Shown here piece by piece: positions 9,183-18,726 of a stretch of DNA of 64,000 nucleotides. The translations under genes were made by a program, and so were the position numbers. The notes beneath the pieces were generated by a model. The model had not been told where the DNA came from and searched no databases. It saw nothing but the letters and a program-made list of their open reading frames with translations. Source of the stretch: Acidobacteriaceae bacterium (GTDB lineage: Bacteria > Acidobacteriota > Terriglobia > Terriglobales > Acidobacteriaceae); the NCBI GenBank assembly GCA_903970395.1, contig CAJCIM010000110.1:1-64000 (forward strand). Reading direction: 5' to 3'. The first letter of the stretch is position 1, and each line of letters starts with the position of its first letter.

Positions 9183-10421
9183 ATGGTATCGCCAACCGAA
9201 TCTCTGCGTGAACGCGACCCTGCACGCCTCGCCTACGTGGTCAGCCATCCTATCCAGTACCAGGCTCCCCTGCTGCGGCGCATCGCGCAGGAGCGCGACA
9301 TCGCGCTCACCGTCCTCTACGGCTCGGACTTCTCCGTGCGCGGCTACAAGGACCACGGCTTCGGCGTCGATGTCAGTTGGGACGTACCGCTGCTCGACGG
9401 CTACACCTCGGAGTTTCTGCCCGCACTGCGCGACACAGGCACCGTCTCCGCGACAAGCCCCATCAGCCGCGGCCTGCACCGGCGGCTGATGAACACCGAC
9501 GGAAGCCCCGCCTTCGACGCCTTGTGGGTCCACGGCTACGCCAGCGTCAACGCACTGCAGGCGATGCTCGCGGCAAAGCGGCTTGGCATCCCTGTACTGC
9601 TGCGCGCAGAGGGCTGGCTCGGCGACCGCGAGCGCAGCGCATGGAAGCTCGCTATCAAGCAGCTCTTCTTCGCCGCTCTTCGCAACAGCGTGGACGCCGT
9701 GCTTCCCATCGGCGCCCGTAACGCGGAGTACTGGCAGCACTATCTCGGCGACGCCGTGCCGCAGTTCCCCATGCCCTACGCGGTAGACAACGACTGGTTC
9801 GCCCGCCGCGCAGCCGCAGCCGCGCCCCATGCAGCCGCACTGCGAGCCGAGTTGCAACTGGAAGCCGGCCGCCCCATCATCCTATTCGCGTCAAAGCTGC
9901 AGACACGCAAGCACGCCGACCATCTCATCGCGGCCTACGCTCGCTTCCTCGCAGAGCACGAAGCCAACGCAAAGCCCTACCTCGTCATCGTCGGCGACGG
10001 CGAGGAACGTATCCGCCTCGAAGCCCAATGCACCGAGCTGCATCTCGACACCGTCCGCTTCGCAGGCTTCCGCAACCAGACTGAGCTGCCCGCGTTCTTC
10101 CACCTCGCCGACGTCTTCGTTCTGCCCTCGCAGCACGAGCCCTGGGGTCTCATCGTCAACGAGGCGATGGCCTGCGGCTGCGCAGTCATCGTCTCCAGCG
10201 ACGTCGGCAGCCACGTCGATCTCGTCACTGACGGTGTCGAAGGCTGCGTCTACCCCGTCGGGGACATCGTTGCGCTCACGCAGGCTCTATCCCGCGTACT
10301 AGCAAACGCCCGCACTATGGGCAACTCAGCCCGCACGCGCATGGCAACGTGGAGCTTTGAGCAGGATGTGCAGGGCCTCCGCGCCGCGCTCGCACACACC
10401 ACCGGCAAGCTCAATCCTTGA
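9183..10421 (+). CDS. Glycosyltransferase family 4
   Basis: The 412-residue protein has the GT-B fold layout. The N-terminal acceptor half begins RLAYVVSHPIQYQAPLLRRI, a start often seen in GT4 enzymes of surface-polysaccharide clusters. The C-terminal donor half has IILFASKLQTRKHADHLI and YLVIVGDGEERIRLE. The catalytic EX7E signature is EPWGLIVNE, followed by AMACGCAVIVSSDVGSHVDL. It presumably adds a sugar from a nucleotide donor to the growing repeat unit on the cytoplasmic face; donor and acceptor cannot be deduced. The ATG at 9183 lies 21 bases after the export gene. Confidence 0.9.
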   Translation: MVSPTESLRERDPARLAYVVSHPIQYQAPLLRRIAQERDIALTVLYGSDFSVRGYKDHGFGVDVSWDVPLLDGYTSEFLPALRDTGTVSATSPISRGLHRRLMNTDGSPAFDALWVHGYASVNALQAMLAAKRLGIPVLLRAEGWLGDRERSAWKLAIKQLFFAALRNSVDAVLPIGARNAEYWQHYLGDAVPQFPMPYAVDNDWFARRAAAAAPHAAALRAELQLEAGRPIILFASKLQTRKHADHLIAAYARFLAEHEANAKPYLVIVGDGEERIRLEAQCTELHLDTVRFAGFRNQTELPAFFHLADVFVLPSQHEPWGLIVNEAMACGCAVIVSSDVGSHVDLVTDGVEGCVYPVGDIVALTQALSRVLANARTMGNSARTRMATWSFEQDVQGLRAALAHTTGKLNP

Positions 10422-10473
10422 GTCCAGTTGGTATCATCACCAGCAAGGTAACAGCGAGGTTTCAGCAGCAGCC

Positions 10474-11655
10474 ATGCGGACTCTGCACATCATCAGCAAC
10501 ATGAAGCCCGACAAGGGCGGCCCCCAGGAGGCCGTCCGCATGATGCTGCGCGATGCGCCCCCAGGCTGCGAGAGTGAGGTGCTCACACTCGACGAACCCA
10601 GCGCGGCATATCTTCAAGACGCCCCCTTCACCGTCCACGCACTCGGCGGCGACCGCAAGGGCGGCTACTCGCCAAAGCTCGTCCCATGGCTGCGCGCCAA
10701 TCGCAACCGCTTCGACGGAGTCATCCTGCACGGCATGTGGGAGTACCACTCGCTCGCCGTGCTCCGCGCCATCGCCGGTCGCATACCGTACCTCGTCTAC
10801 GCACACGGTATGCTCGACCCTTACTTCAAGCGCGCCTCGCCGCTGAAGCACGCCAAGAAGTGGCTCTACTGGCTGTCGGTGCAGTATTGGTTGCTTCGCC
10901 GCGCACTGCGAGTCGTCTTCACCACCACCGCCGAGCGCGATCTAGCCGCGCAGAGCTTCTGGCTGCATCGCTGGAACGCCGCGGTCATCGGCCTCGGCGC
11001 AGACACACCACCGCAGAACCTCACACAGTGCCGCGAGGCGTTCTTTAACCTCTGCCCCGCCGTCCGCAATAAGCCATACCTGCTCTTCCTCGGTCGCATC
11101 GATCCGAAGAAAGGATGCGACCTGCTGCTCGAAGCCTTCGCCGCAGTCGCAGCACAGCAGCCCGATCTCCACCTCGTGATGGCCGGTCCCGACAGCGTCC
11201 ACTGGCGAAGCAGCTTGCAATCTGGAGCGGCACTTGCTGGCATCGGCGACCGCATCCACTGGCCCGGCATGCTCATTGGAGACGCCAAGTGGGGAGCATT
11301 CGCGGCCAGCGAGGCCTTCGTCCTCACCTCGCACCAGGAGAACTTCGGCATCGCCGTCGTCGAAGCTCTGGCCTGCGGAAAGCCCGTCCTCATCACCAAG
11401 CCCATCAACATCGCCGACGATCTCGCCGTCGATGGCTGCGCGCTGGTCGAACCCGACACCCCGGCAGGCGCGAAGCAGCTTCTCGTTCGCTGGCTGGCCC
11501 TCTCGCCCTCAGAGCGTACCGCCATGAGCACCCGCGCGCTCACCACCGTCGCAACACGCTACGATATGCGGAAGAACACCAGCGCGCTGATCGCTCTCTT
11601 CGCAGCCTCGGCCGCGCAAAGAACGGGCACGCTCGCAGAGGTCCACGAAGCATGA
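10474..11655 (+). CDS. Glycosyltransferase family 4
   Basis: The 393-residue GT-B protein begins MRTLHIISNMKPDKGGPQEA. This is the glycine-rich nucleotide-sugar GT4 start, so ATG 10474 is preferred over in-frame codons reaching back into the previous gene. Other landmarks are YLVYAHGMLDPYFKR in the N-terminal half, LLFLGRIDPKKGCDLLLEAF at the start of the donor domain, and the EX7E motif in ENFGIAVVEALACGKPVLI. It is the second GT4 enzyme of the cluster. Its stop overlaps the next start by four bases (ATGA), so translation of the acetyltransferase is probably coupled. Sugar specificity is unknown. Confidence 0.9.
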   Translation: MRTLHIISNMKPDKGGPQEAVRMMLRDAPPGCESEVLTLDEPSAAYLQDAPFTVHALGGDRKGGYSPKLVPWLRANRNRFDGVILHGMWEYHSLAVLRAIAGRIPYLVYAHGMLDPYFKRASPLKHAKKWLYWLSVQYWLLRRALRVVFTTTAERDLAAQSFWLHRWNAAVIGLGADTPPQNLTQCREAFFNLCPAVRNKPYLLFLGRIDPKKGCDLLLEAFAAVAAQQPDLHLVMAGPDSVHWRSSLQSGAALAGIGDRIHWPGMLIGDAKWGAFAASEAFVLTSHQENFGIAVVEALACGKPVLITKPINIADDLAVDGCALVEPDTPAGAKQLLVRWLALSPSERTAMSTRALTTVATRYDMRKNTSALIALFAASAAQRTGTLAEVHEA

Positions 11656-12305
11656 CCGACTCCGCCACTCCACGCGAAACAGGCCGCCGCCAGCCTGACT
11701 ATCGCGCCAGCGACCACATCCACGCAGCACCCGGCGCCGACGCCTACTCGCAGCCCGCATTTTCGCTCGGCAATCGCGCGCTGCGTCTCGTCTGGGGAAT
11801 TTGCTGGTTGCTGCTCTATCGCCCCACACCGCGTCCGTTTCACGCATGGCGAAGCCTTCTGCTCCGGCTCTTCGGCGCCAAACTCGGCCCGCACTGCCAC
11901 TTCTATCCCGGCTCGCGCATATGGGCGCCGTGGAACCTCCACTGCGCCGACCACGTCACCGCCGCCAACGGAGTCGAGATCTACAACCCCGTCCCCATCA
12001 CCTGCGACTCGCACGTCATCTTCTCGCAGGGCAGCTACATCTGCGGTGCCACGCACGACTACAACGACCCCGCATTCCCTCTGCTCGCCTACCGCATGCA
12101 CTTCGGAGCGTACGCATGGATCTGCGCGCGTGCCTCCGTCACTCCTGGCGTGCAGGTCGGTGAAGGCGCGGTGCTGGGCCTCGGCTCCGTCGCGACGCGT
12201 GACCTCGAACCGTGGACCGTCTACGCAGGCGTGCCGGCCAAGGCCGTCAACACACGCACACAGTTCCTCACGCACCCGGCATCGGACGGGAGAACCCCGG
12301 CGTGA
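11652..12305 (+). CDS. WcaF-like hexapeptide-repeat acetyltransferase
   Basis: The 217-residue protein has a left-handed beta-helix of imperfect hexapeptide repeats from about residue 78 (KLGPHCHFYPGSRIWAPWNL) to the C-terminal VAPG-like end (DLEPWTVYAGVPAKAV). The GAYAWICARASVTPGVQVGE region matches putative colanic-acid acetyltransferases. It likely O-acetylates a sugar of the repeat unit using acetyl-CoA. ATG 11652 is in an ATGA overlap with the preceding glycosyltransferase. The stop is in a GTGA overlap with the next one, so three consecutive genes are translationally coupled. The first 40 residues are polar, with a short hydrophobic stretch (LRLVWGICWLLLY) that may give membrane association. 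Confidence 0.88.
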   Translation: MTDSATPRETGRRQPDYRASDHIHAAPGADAYSQPAFSLGNRALRLVWGICWLLLYRPTPRPFHAWRSLLLRLFGAKLGPHCHFYPGSRIWAPWNLHCADHVTAANGVEIYNPVPITCDSHVIFSQGSYICGATHDYNDPAFPLLAYRMHFGAYAWICARASVTPGVQVGEGAVLGLGSVATRDLEPWTVYAGVPAKAVNTRTQFLTHPASDGRTPA

Positions 12306-13129
12306 TCTCCGTCCTCATCCTGACGCAAAACGAAGAGCTAGACCTGCCCGGCTGTCTAGACGCCATCGCATGGTGCGACGACATCCACATCCTCGACTCG
12401 ACGAGCACGGACCGCACCGTGGAGATCGCCCGCGAACGCGGAGCCACCGTTACCGTGCGCGCCTTCGACAACTACGCAGCCCAACGCAACGCCGGCCTCG
12501 ATCTGCCCTTCCGTTATCCATGGGTGCTGGTGCTCGACGCCGACGAACGCCCCACCCCGGAGCTCGCGCAGGAGATGCAGCAAGCCGTCGCACAAGCACC
12601 GCTCGCCGTCGACGCCTTCAGCATCCGCCGTCGCGACTATCTATGGGGAACATGGCTTAAGCACGCGCAGATGACGCCGTTTTACATCCGCCTGCTGCGC
12701 GTGGGGAAGGCCTGCTACACACGCGAGATCAACGAGGTCGTCGAAGTCGACGGGGCCGTTGTGCGGCTCAACGCGCCGCTCGACCACTTTCCTTTTTCCA
12801 AGGGACTCGCACACTGGGTGTCGCGCCACAACAGCTACTCCACACGTGAAGCCGGGCTGCTGGCGCAGGGCACCGCCATCCAGAGGGCATCGCTGCGGCA
12901 GGCTCTCTTCGGCAAGGACTTCCACCAGCGGCGAGTGGCCCAGAAAGCCATCTTCTATCGCATGCCGTTCCGCCCGCTGATCAAGTGGGTCTATCTCATC
13001 CTCATTCGCGGAGCAATCCTAGACGGACGCGCCGGAATCATGTTCGCCACGCTGATGAGCTACTACGAGTACCTGATCGAGCTGAAACGCCGCGAGCAAC
13101 TGCGCCGTAAGACCGGCAAGCCGCTCTAG
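12302..13129 (+). CDS. Glycosyltransferase family 2 (WaaE/KdtX-like)
   Basis: The 275-residue GT-A enzyme starts at GTG 12302, overlapping the previous stop by four bases (GTGA). From this start the protein begins VISVLILTQNEELDLPGCLD, exactly the GT2 N-terminus; earlier in-frame codons would add about 30 unlike residues. The nucleotide-binding residues are in ILDSTSTDRTVEIA, and the metal-binding region is WVLVLDADERPTPEL. The end (YEYLIELKRRE) resembles WaaE-type glucosyltransferases of lipopolysaccharide core synthesis. It closes the co-directional polysaccharide operon. Its real acceptor (exopolysaccharide or lipid A-core) is not determinable. Confidence 0.9.
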   Translation: MISVLILTQNEELDLPGCLDAIAWCDDIHILDSTSTDRTVEIARERGATVTVRAFDNYAAQRNAGLDLPFRYPWVLVLDADERPTPELAQEMQQAVAQAPLAVDAFSIRRRDYLWGTWLKHAQMTPFYIRLLRVGKACYTREINEVVEVDGAVVRLNAPLDHFPFSKGLAHWVSRHNSYSTREAGLLAQGTAIQRASLRQALFGKDFHQRRVAQKAIFYRMPFRPLIKWVYLILIRGAILDGRAGIMFATLMSYYEYLIELKRREQLRRKTGKPL

Positions 13130-13139
13130 CTAGAAGCCT

Positions 13140-13550
13140 TTAGCCGCGCAGCTTGGCCAGCAGGTCGGTCGGATGCACAGGCTTGGCGAGGATCTCGAAC
13201 TCATGCCCCTGAGCGCGGGCGCGCTCCAGCAGATCAGCCGTAGCCGCCTGACCTGAGAACAGCAGAATTTTGCACTTTGGCAGCCGATTGCGCACCTCAA
13301 TCGCCGCTTCAATGCCCGTCATTCCAGTCATAATCACGTCGGAGATCAGCATATCCGGCTGGAACGAATCCAGCATGTCGATGGCCTTCTCGCCGCTGTA
13401 CACAGCACGAGCCTCAAAGCCGGCCTGGTTGAGGATGATGACCAGGGTGTTTGCAATCACCTGTTCATCGTCGGCCACTAGAACGCGGGGCTTGCTTGTG
13501 GAACTCGATGTCTGTTCTGCCATGAGGACGTTCCCGGAATCTACTTTCAT
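13140..13550 (-). CDS. Stand-alone response-regulator receiver protein
   Basis: The 136-residue protein is a single CheY-like receiver with no output domain. Key residues are the acidic pair D27/D28 (VLVADDEQ), the phospho-acceptor D71 (MLISDVIMTG), S99 (LLFSG) and K123 (ILAKPVHP). It probably relays a phosphoryl signal by protein contact. It lies on the opposite strand between the last glycosyltransferase and the CpsB-like phosphatase, so a role in exopolysaccharide control is possible but unproven. An alternative ATG at 13523 (MAEQTSS) would shorten it by nine residues; neither start has a strong ribosome binding site. It ends 10 bases from the convergent glycosyltransferase. Confidence 0.88.
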   Translation of the reverse strand: MKVDSGNVLMAEQTSSSTSKPRVLVADDEQVIANTLVIILNQAGFEARAVYSGEKAIDMLDSFQPDMLISDVIMTGMTGIEAAIEVRNRLPKCKILLFSGQAATADLLERARAQGHEFEILAKPVHPTDLLAKLRG

Positions 13551-13661
13551 GAAGAAGCTCTGTGCACACTGCGGCGTTTACTGCCGGTATCCATCTTTAT
13601 CATAGGATGCAAAGTTATCTGTTTAGGCTGTCCATCGATCAGTGTTAAACTGAGCGTCGTT

Positions 13662-14462
13662 ATGGTTGATATTCATCACCACCTGTTACCGGGCCTGGAC
13701 GACGGTTCTACCAACCTTGAGACATCCATTGCGATGGCCCGCATGGCCGCCGAGGATGGCATCACCCACATCGTCGCCACGCCACACGCGAACCACCGCT
13801 ACCCATTTGATCGGGCTCATAACGACGAGATGCTGCAGACACTGCGCGAAGCCCTTGTCCGCGAAGGCATATCAATCACCCTTGGCAGCGGCTGCGACTT
13901 CCACCTGAGCTACGACAACATCCAGGATGCTCGCGTCCACCCTCAGAGATACTCCATCAACCGCAAACAGTATCTGCTCATCGAGCTGCCTGATCACGGG
14001 ATCGCGCCGCAGATCGAAGACTCGTTCTATGAGTTGCGTCTGGCCGGCATCACCCTCATCCTCACTCACCCGGAGCGCAATCCGACACTGCAGAACAATC
14101 CTGAACGGCTGAAGCTGTGGGTCCAGCAGGGCATGTTGCTGCAGGTCACGACTAGTTCCGTATTGGGACAGATGGGCACCGCTGCGGAGAAGATGGCCCA
14201 CAAGCTACTCAGCGACCGTTGGGTCCACTTTCTGGCCACCGACGCGCATAACCTGACTCGCCGTCCGCCCAAGATGCGCGCCGCATTCGACATGGTCTCC
14301 AGCAGGTATGGCGCAGCCTATGCACAGTCCATCTGCGTAGACAACCCACTCGCCGCCTTCGAGGGACGTGAGATGCCTCCCCTGGAAGAGCCTCGACACC
14401 TCTTCGAACCGGAAGCTAGGCCCTCATTTCTGAAGAGGCTCTTCGGCGCAACCAGCCACTAG
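13662..14462 (+). CDS. CpsB/YwqE-type protein-tyrosine phosphatase (PHP fold)
   Basis: The 266-residue protein starts MVDIHHHLLPGLDDG, the signature of manganese-dependent PHP phosphatases such as CpsB and YwqE. Further metal ligands are in HIVATPHANHRYPF, GSGCDFHLSYDN, ILTHPERNPTL and FLATDAHNLTRRPPKMRAAF. The family dephosphorylates the C-terminal tyrosine cluster of BY-kinases, which fits the kinase at 5918-8158, although the two genes are about 5.5 kb apart and separated by a gene on the other strand. Its last four bases (CTAG) are shared with the stop of the convergent SDR gene. The C-terminal tail (PLEEPRHLFEPEARPSF) is not part of the catalytic fold. Confidence 0.9.
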   Translation: MVDIHHHLLPGLDDGSTNLETSIAMARMAAEDGITHIVATPHANHRYPFDRAHNDEMLQTLREALVREGISITLGSGCDFHLSYDNIQDARVHPQRYSINRKQYLLIELPDHGIAPQIEDSFYELRLAGITLILTHPERNPTLQNNPERLKLWVQQGMLLQVTTSSVLGQMGTAAEKMAHKLLSDRWVHFLATDAHNLTRRPPKMRAAFDMVSSRYGAAYAQSICVDNPLAAFEGREMPPLEEPRHLFEPEARPSFLKRLFGATSH

Positions 14463-15217
14463 GCCAGTCCGAGTCCGCCATCCACGGCGAGGAGCTGCCC
14501 AGTGATAAAGCTCGGCGCAGTCGCAAAGAACAGCACCGCCGCCGCGACGTCCTCGGCGCTGCCGTTGCGGCGCATCGGGGTCTTCTCCACAAAGTGCTCG
14601 TATGCCGGGTTCACCGTCCCCCACACAATCATCCCCGGCGCCACGCAGTTCACTGCAATCTCAGGAGCCCACGCCTTCGCCATCGTCTGCGAGAGCATAT
14701 GCAGCGCCGCCTTCGACGTGCAGTAGTGCGCATGCGTCGCCCATGGGTGCAGCCCGCCCAGCGACCCGATGTTGATGATCCTGCCCTGCGCCTGTTTCAG
14801 GTGCGAATGTGCCGCCTTGGCTACCAGGAACGGCCCCCGCGTGTTCGTGGAGAACATCGCATCCCACTGCTCGACGCTGAGCTCCTCCAGCGCCGCTGTC
14901 TCAAATGCACCGGCGTTGTTCACCAGGATATCGAGTCCGCCAAACTCTCCGGCAACCGCTGCCATCATCTCGCGAACGCTCTCCTCGCGCGACACATCGC
15001 AGTAGCTGGCGATGCCGCGCACGCCGCGCTGCCGCAGGTCTTCAACCGTTGCTGTCGCCTCAGCCTCGGAGCCGCGATAGGTAATCGCAACATCCGCGCC
15101 CGCGTCCGCAAACGCCAGCGCGATAGAGCGCCCGATGCGACGGGCCGCGCCTGTCACCAGCACTCGCTTACCGCTCAAAGATTTTGTCGATGGACTGCCA
15201 GCGGCAACTCCAATCAC
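14459..15217 (-). CDS. SDR-family NAD(P)H-dependent oxidoreductase
   Basis: The 252-residue protein is a classical short-chain dehydrogenase. It has a Rossmann nucleotide motif VLVTGAARRIG, NNAGAFETAAL, a catalytic Ser in IINIGSLGG, YCTSKAAL as the YxxxK pair, and a C-terminal FITGQLLAVDGGLGL. The RRIG variant of the glycine motif, common in pteridine-reductase-like SDRs, suggests NADPH preference. The substrate cannot be inferred. Translation starts at GTG 15217 in a GTGA overlap with the upstream secreted-protein gene, and the gene ends in a 4-base overlap with the convergent phosphatase gene. Confidence 0.9.
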   Translation of the reverse strand: MIGVAAGSPSTKSLSGKRVLVTGAARRIGRSIALAFADAGADVAITYRGSEAEATATVEDLRQRGVRGIASYCDVSREESVREMMAAVAGEFGGLDILVNNAGAFETAALEELSVEQWDAMFSTNTRGPFLVAKAAHSHLKQAQGRIINIGSLGGLHPWATHAHYCTSKAALHMLSQTMAKAWAPEIAVNCVAPGMIVWGTVNPAYEHFVEKTPMRRNGSAEDVAAAVLFFATAPSFITGQLLAVDGGLGLA

Positions 15218-15762
15218 TGCGGAGTTCCTGCCGGCTTCGGATTTCCAGTAGCAGGGGCAACTGCCTGCGGATGCGGTGGCTCCTGCACGCCCGGCTTGGT
15301 CTGCGCGTCCTTCCCATCGTTGTCCTGGTAGCCGGAGATCTGCGCACGTGGCCGCAGCATCTTCACCACCAACTCTTTCGTCGGCCCGTCCACGTCAATG
15401 TCCTGCGCCGACGTCGCAAAGCCGTTCGCAATCACCTGAACAGTAACCTTGCTGCCGATCTCGATCACGTCGATCACGGCCTTGCCGTCCTCGTCCGTCT
15501 TTACCTCAAGATTGCCGTCGTTGTGGCCGTCGCGCGTCGCATGGAAGATGACAGCCGCATTAATCAGCGGCTTATTGTTGAAGCCCTTCTCCACCGTCAC
15601 CGTGATGTGCGCCGTCGGCGGCAGTGGCTTGTACTTGCGCCCGTGCTCGGGCTCCTGGCCATGGACAGCAGAGACAAAGACGAGGGACACCACCACCGGC
15701 GCCACACTCGCGGCAAAGCGACTTCTGGCACCAGCGAAACGACAGAAAGAGCTGAAAATCAT
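15214..15762 (-). CDS. Small secreted protein with carboxypeptidase-regulatory-like domain
   Basis: The 182-residue product has a positively charged N-terminus, a hydrophobic core (FAASVAPVVVSLVFVSA) and a cleavage-like VHGQ, so it is probably exported. Residues of about 50-140 (ITVTVEKGFNNKPLINAAVI ... DGKAVIDVIEIGSKVTVQVI ... VDGPTKELVVKML) look like a CarboxypepD_reg/Big-type beta sandwich. The tail is Pro/Gln-rich and probably disordered. No catalytic motif is seen. It is translationally coupled to the SDR downstream through a GTGA overlap, an odd pairing of an exported and a cytoplasmic protein. Function unknown. Confidence 0.75.
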   Translation of the reverse strand: MIFSSFCRFAGARSRFAASVAPVVVSLVFVSAVHGQEPEHGRKYKPLPPTAHITVTVEKGFNNKPLINAAVIFHATRDGHNDGNLEVKTDEDGKAVIDVIEIGSKVTVQVIANGFATSAQDIDVDGPTKELVVKMLRPRAQISGYQDNDGKDAQTKPGVQEPPHPQAVAPATGNPKPAGTPQ

Positions 15763-15867
15763 AGCCAGATTCTACAGTGTCGAGCGCCAATTTGGCTTCC
15801 GACAACCTGACCATCCAGCCGCATAGCAGATATGAGTGACATTAACTCAAATTACACACTCAAACCC

Positions 15868-15921
15868 TTGACCCGGCGTAGCGGAGAGCCTATATTAGCA
15901 ATCGGCATCAGAGAGTGCCAG
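15868..15921 (+). promoter_or_regulatory. groESL promoter with CIRCE-like HrcA operator
   Basis: TTGACC (15868-15873), a 17-base spacer and TATATT (15891-15896) form a near-consensus sigma70 promoter. Overlapping the -10 and running downstream is TTAGCAATC (15895-15903), then 9 bases, then GAGTGCCAG (15913-15921). Compared with the CIRCE consensus TTAGCACTC-N9-GAGTGCTAA, this is 8/9 and 7/9, with the exact 9-base spacing. HrcA binding here would block transcription start, so heat-shock derepression is expected. hrcA itself is not in the window. Confidence 0.85.
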
Positions 15922-16005
15922 CGCGAGCCTCCGGCTCTACCTGAACACTCCCTCCCGGTTCCCGGGTCTGCTACAAACCCAGTTCCATCAAGGAGAAGCA
16001 CCACT

Positions 16006-16305
16006 ATGGCAACCACCACATTCACGCCGCTGCACGACCGCATCCTCGTTCGCCGCGTCGAAGAGGGCGAGAGCATTCGCGGCGGCATCATCATCCCCGA
16101 CTCCGCCAAGGAAAAGCCTCAGCAGGGCGAGGTCATCTCGGTCGGCAAGGGCAAGTCCAACGACGAAGGCAAGGTCTTCCCACTCGATGTCAAGGCTGGT
16201 GACACCATCCTCTTCGGCAAGTACTCCGGCACCGAGATCAAGCTCGACGGCGAAGAGTTCCTCATCATGCGCGAGGAAGAAGTCCTCGGCATCCTCAAGA
16301 AGTAG
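16006..16305 (+). CDS. groES: Co-chaperonin GroES
   Basis: The 99-residue protein is the heptameric 10-kDa lid of the GroEL folding chamber. It begins [20 protein letters not shown]. It has the mobile-loop region ([20 protein letters not shown]) that docks GroEL, and ends [20 protein letters not shown] 16006 has an ideal AAGGAGAAG 7-15 bases upstream; in-frame codons further upstream lack the family's start. Expression is expected from the CIRCE-controlled promoter at 15868-15921. The gap to groEL (168 bases) is longer than usual and holds two hairpins. Confidence 0.97.
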   Translation: MATTTFTPLHDRILVRRVEEGESIRGGIIIPDSAKEKPQQGEVISVGKGKSNDEGKVFPLDVKAGDTILFGKYSGTEIKLDGEEFLIMREEEVLGILKK

Positions 16306-16402
16306 TCCTGCGCGGACGGCGGGACGCGGCTTCGCCGCAAAGACCTCCGCCCGCACTCAGATGGCGAGCCTACCTCAAGCCGTCTGTTGCAAAGACTGGA
16401 AG

Positions 16403-18144
<1,742 letters not shown>

Positions 18145-18170
18145 GCCTTACTAGCAACCAACAGTAGCAA

Positions 18171-18204
18171 GGCCTCGGAGAAATCCGGGGCCTTTCGCTA
18201 TTTT
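18171..18204 (+). terminator. Rho-independent terminator of groESL
   Basis: An 8-bp stem GGCCTCGG / CCGGGGCC (18171-18178 and 18185-18192, one G-T pair) with a 6-base loop is followed by TTTCGCTATTTT. It lies just after the groEL stop and marks the end of the operon. Confidence 0.8.
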
Positions 18205-18267
18205 CGGGCCAAACGATTCAAAGTATAAACATGATATACATCAAAGACATATCTTTACACTCTTCTG

Positions 18268-18726
18268 ATGATGAACTATGTTCTAAGTCAGGAGCAGGCG
18301 ATGCCTACATACGGAACTACCGATAAAGTTCGGCACAGAGCAACAATCGAATACATCGAACCAGCGCGCAAGTCGGGTAAAACGCAGGTTCGTATCCACT
18401 CAGGTAGCTTCAACAAGAAACTTGTTGAAAGCCTCGTGGTCGAACCCAATCGTCTGACATTGGTCTGCAACGCACTCACTTCACGCAAATTTTTAAACGA
18501 TAATCATCTGCGTCTAGAAAGCGTCGAAGGACCGCCTTCAGGCCGCAGCTCCACCGTCGTCTACACCTATTCGCTGAGTCCTGTGCCCAGCGTCTCCAGC
18601 AACCCCGACGCGACTCAAGCACCCAGTAACTTTATTAGTTTGCGCGGCATACTGAAGTCCACTTACAGAAAGCTGGGCGGCGGCGAACACTTCCACAAGT
18701 CTCAACGTGAGACGTGGGAACGATGA
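18268..18726 (+). CDS. Uncharacterised protein translationally coupled to a PIN toxin (candidate antitoxin)
   Basis: The 152-residue protein (alternative start ATG 18301, 141 residues) matches no antitoxin family I recognise: I see no clear AbrB, ribbon-helix-helix, Phd or Xre motif. The middle (TQVRIHSGSFNKKLVESLVV ... NALTSRKFLNDNHLRLESVE) is mixed alpha/beta. A Ser/Pro-rich linker follows, and the basic tail (SLRGILKSTYRKL ... RETWER) is of the kind that often wraps a toxin. It overlaps the PIN gene by four bases (ATGA), the arrangement typical of type II antitoxin-toxin pairs. Base composition is lower in G+C than the flanks, suggesting acquisition. The antitoxin role is inference from position. 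Confidence 0.6.
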   Translation: MMNYVLSQEQAMPTYGTTDKVRHRATIEYIEPARKSGKTQVRIHSGSFNKKLVESLVVEPNRLTLVCNALTSRKFLNDNHLRLESVEGPPSGRSSTVVYTYSLSPVPSVSSNPDATQAPSNFISLRGILKSTYRKLGGGEHFHKSQRETWER

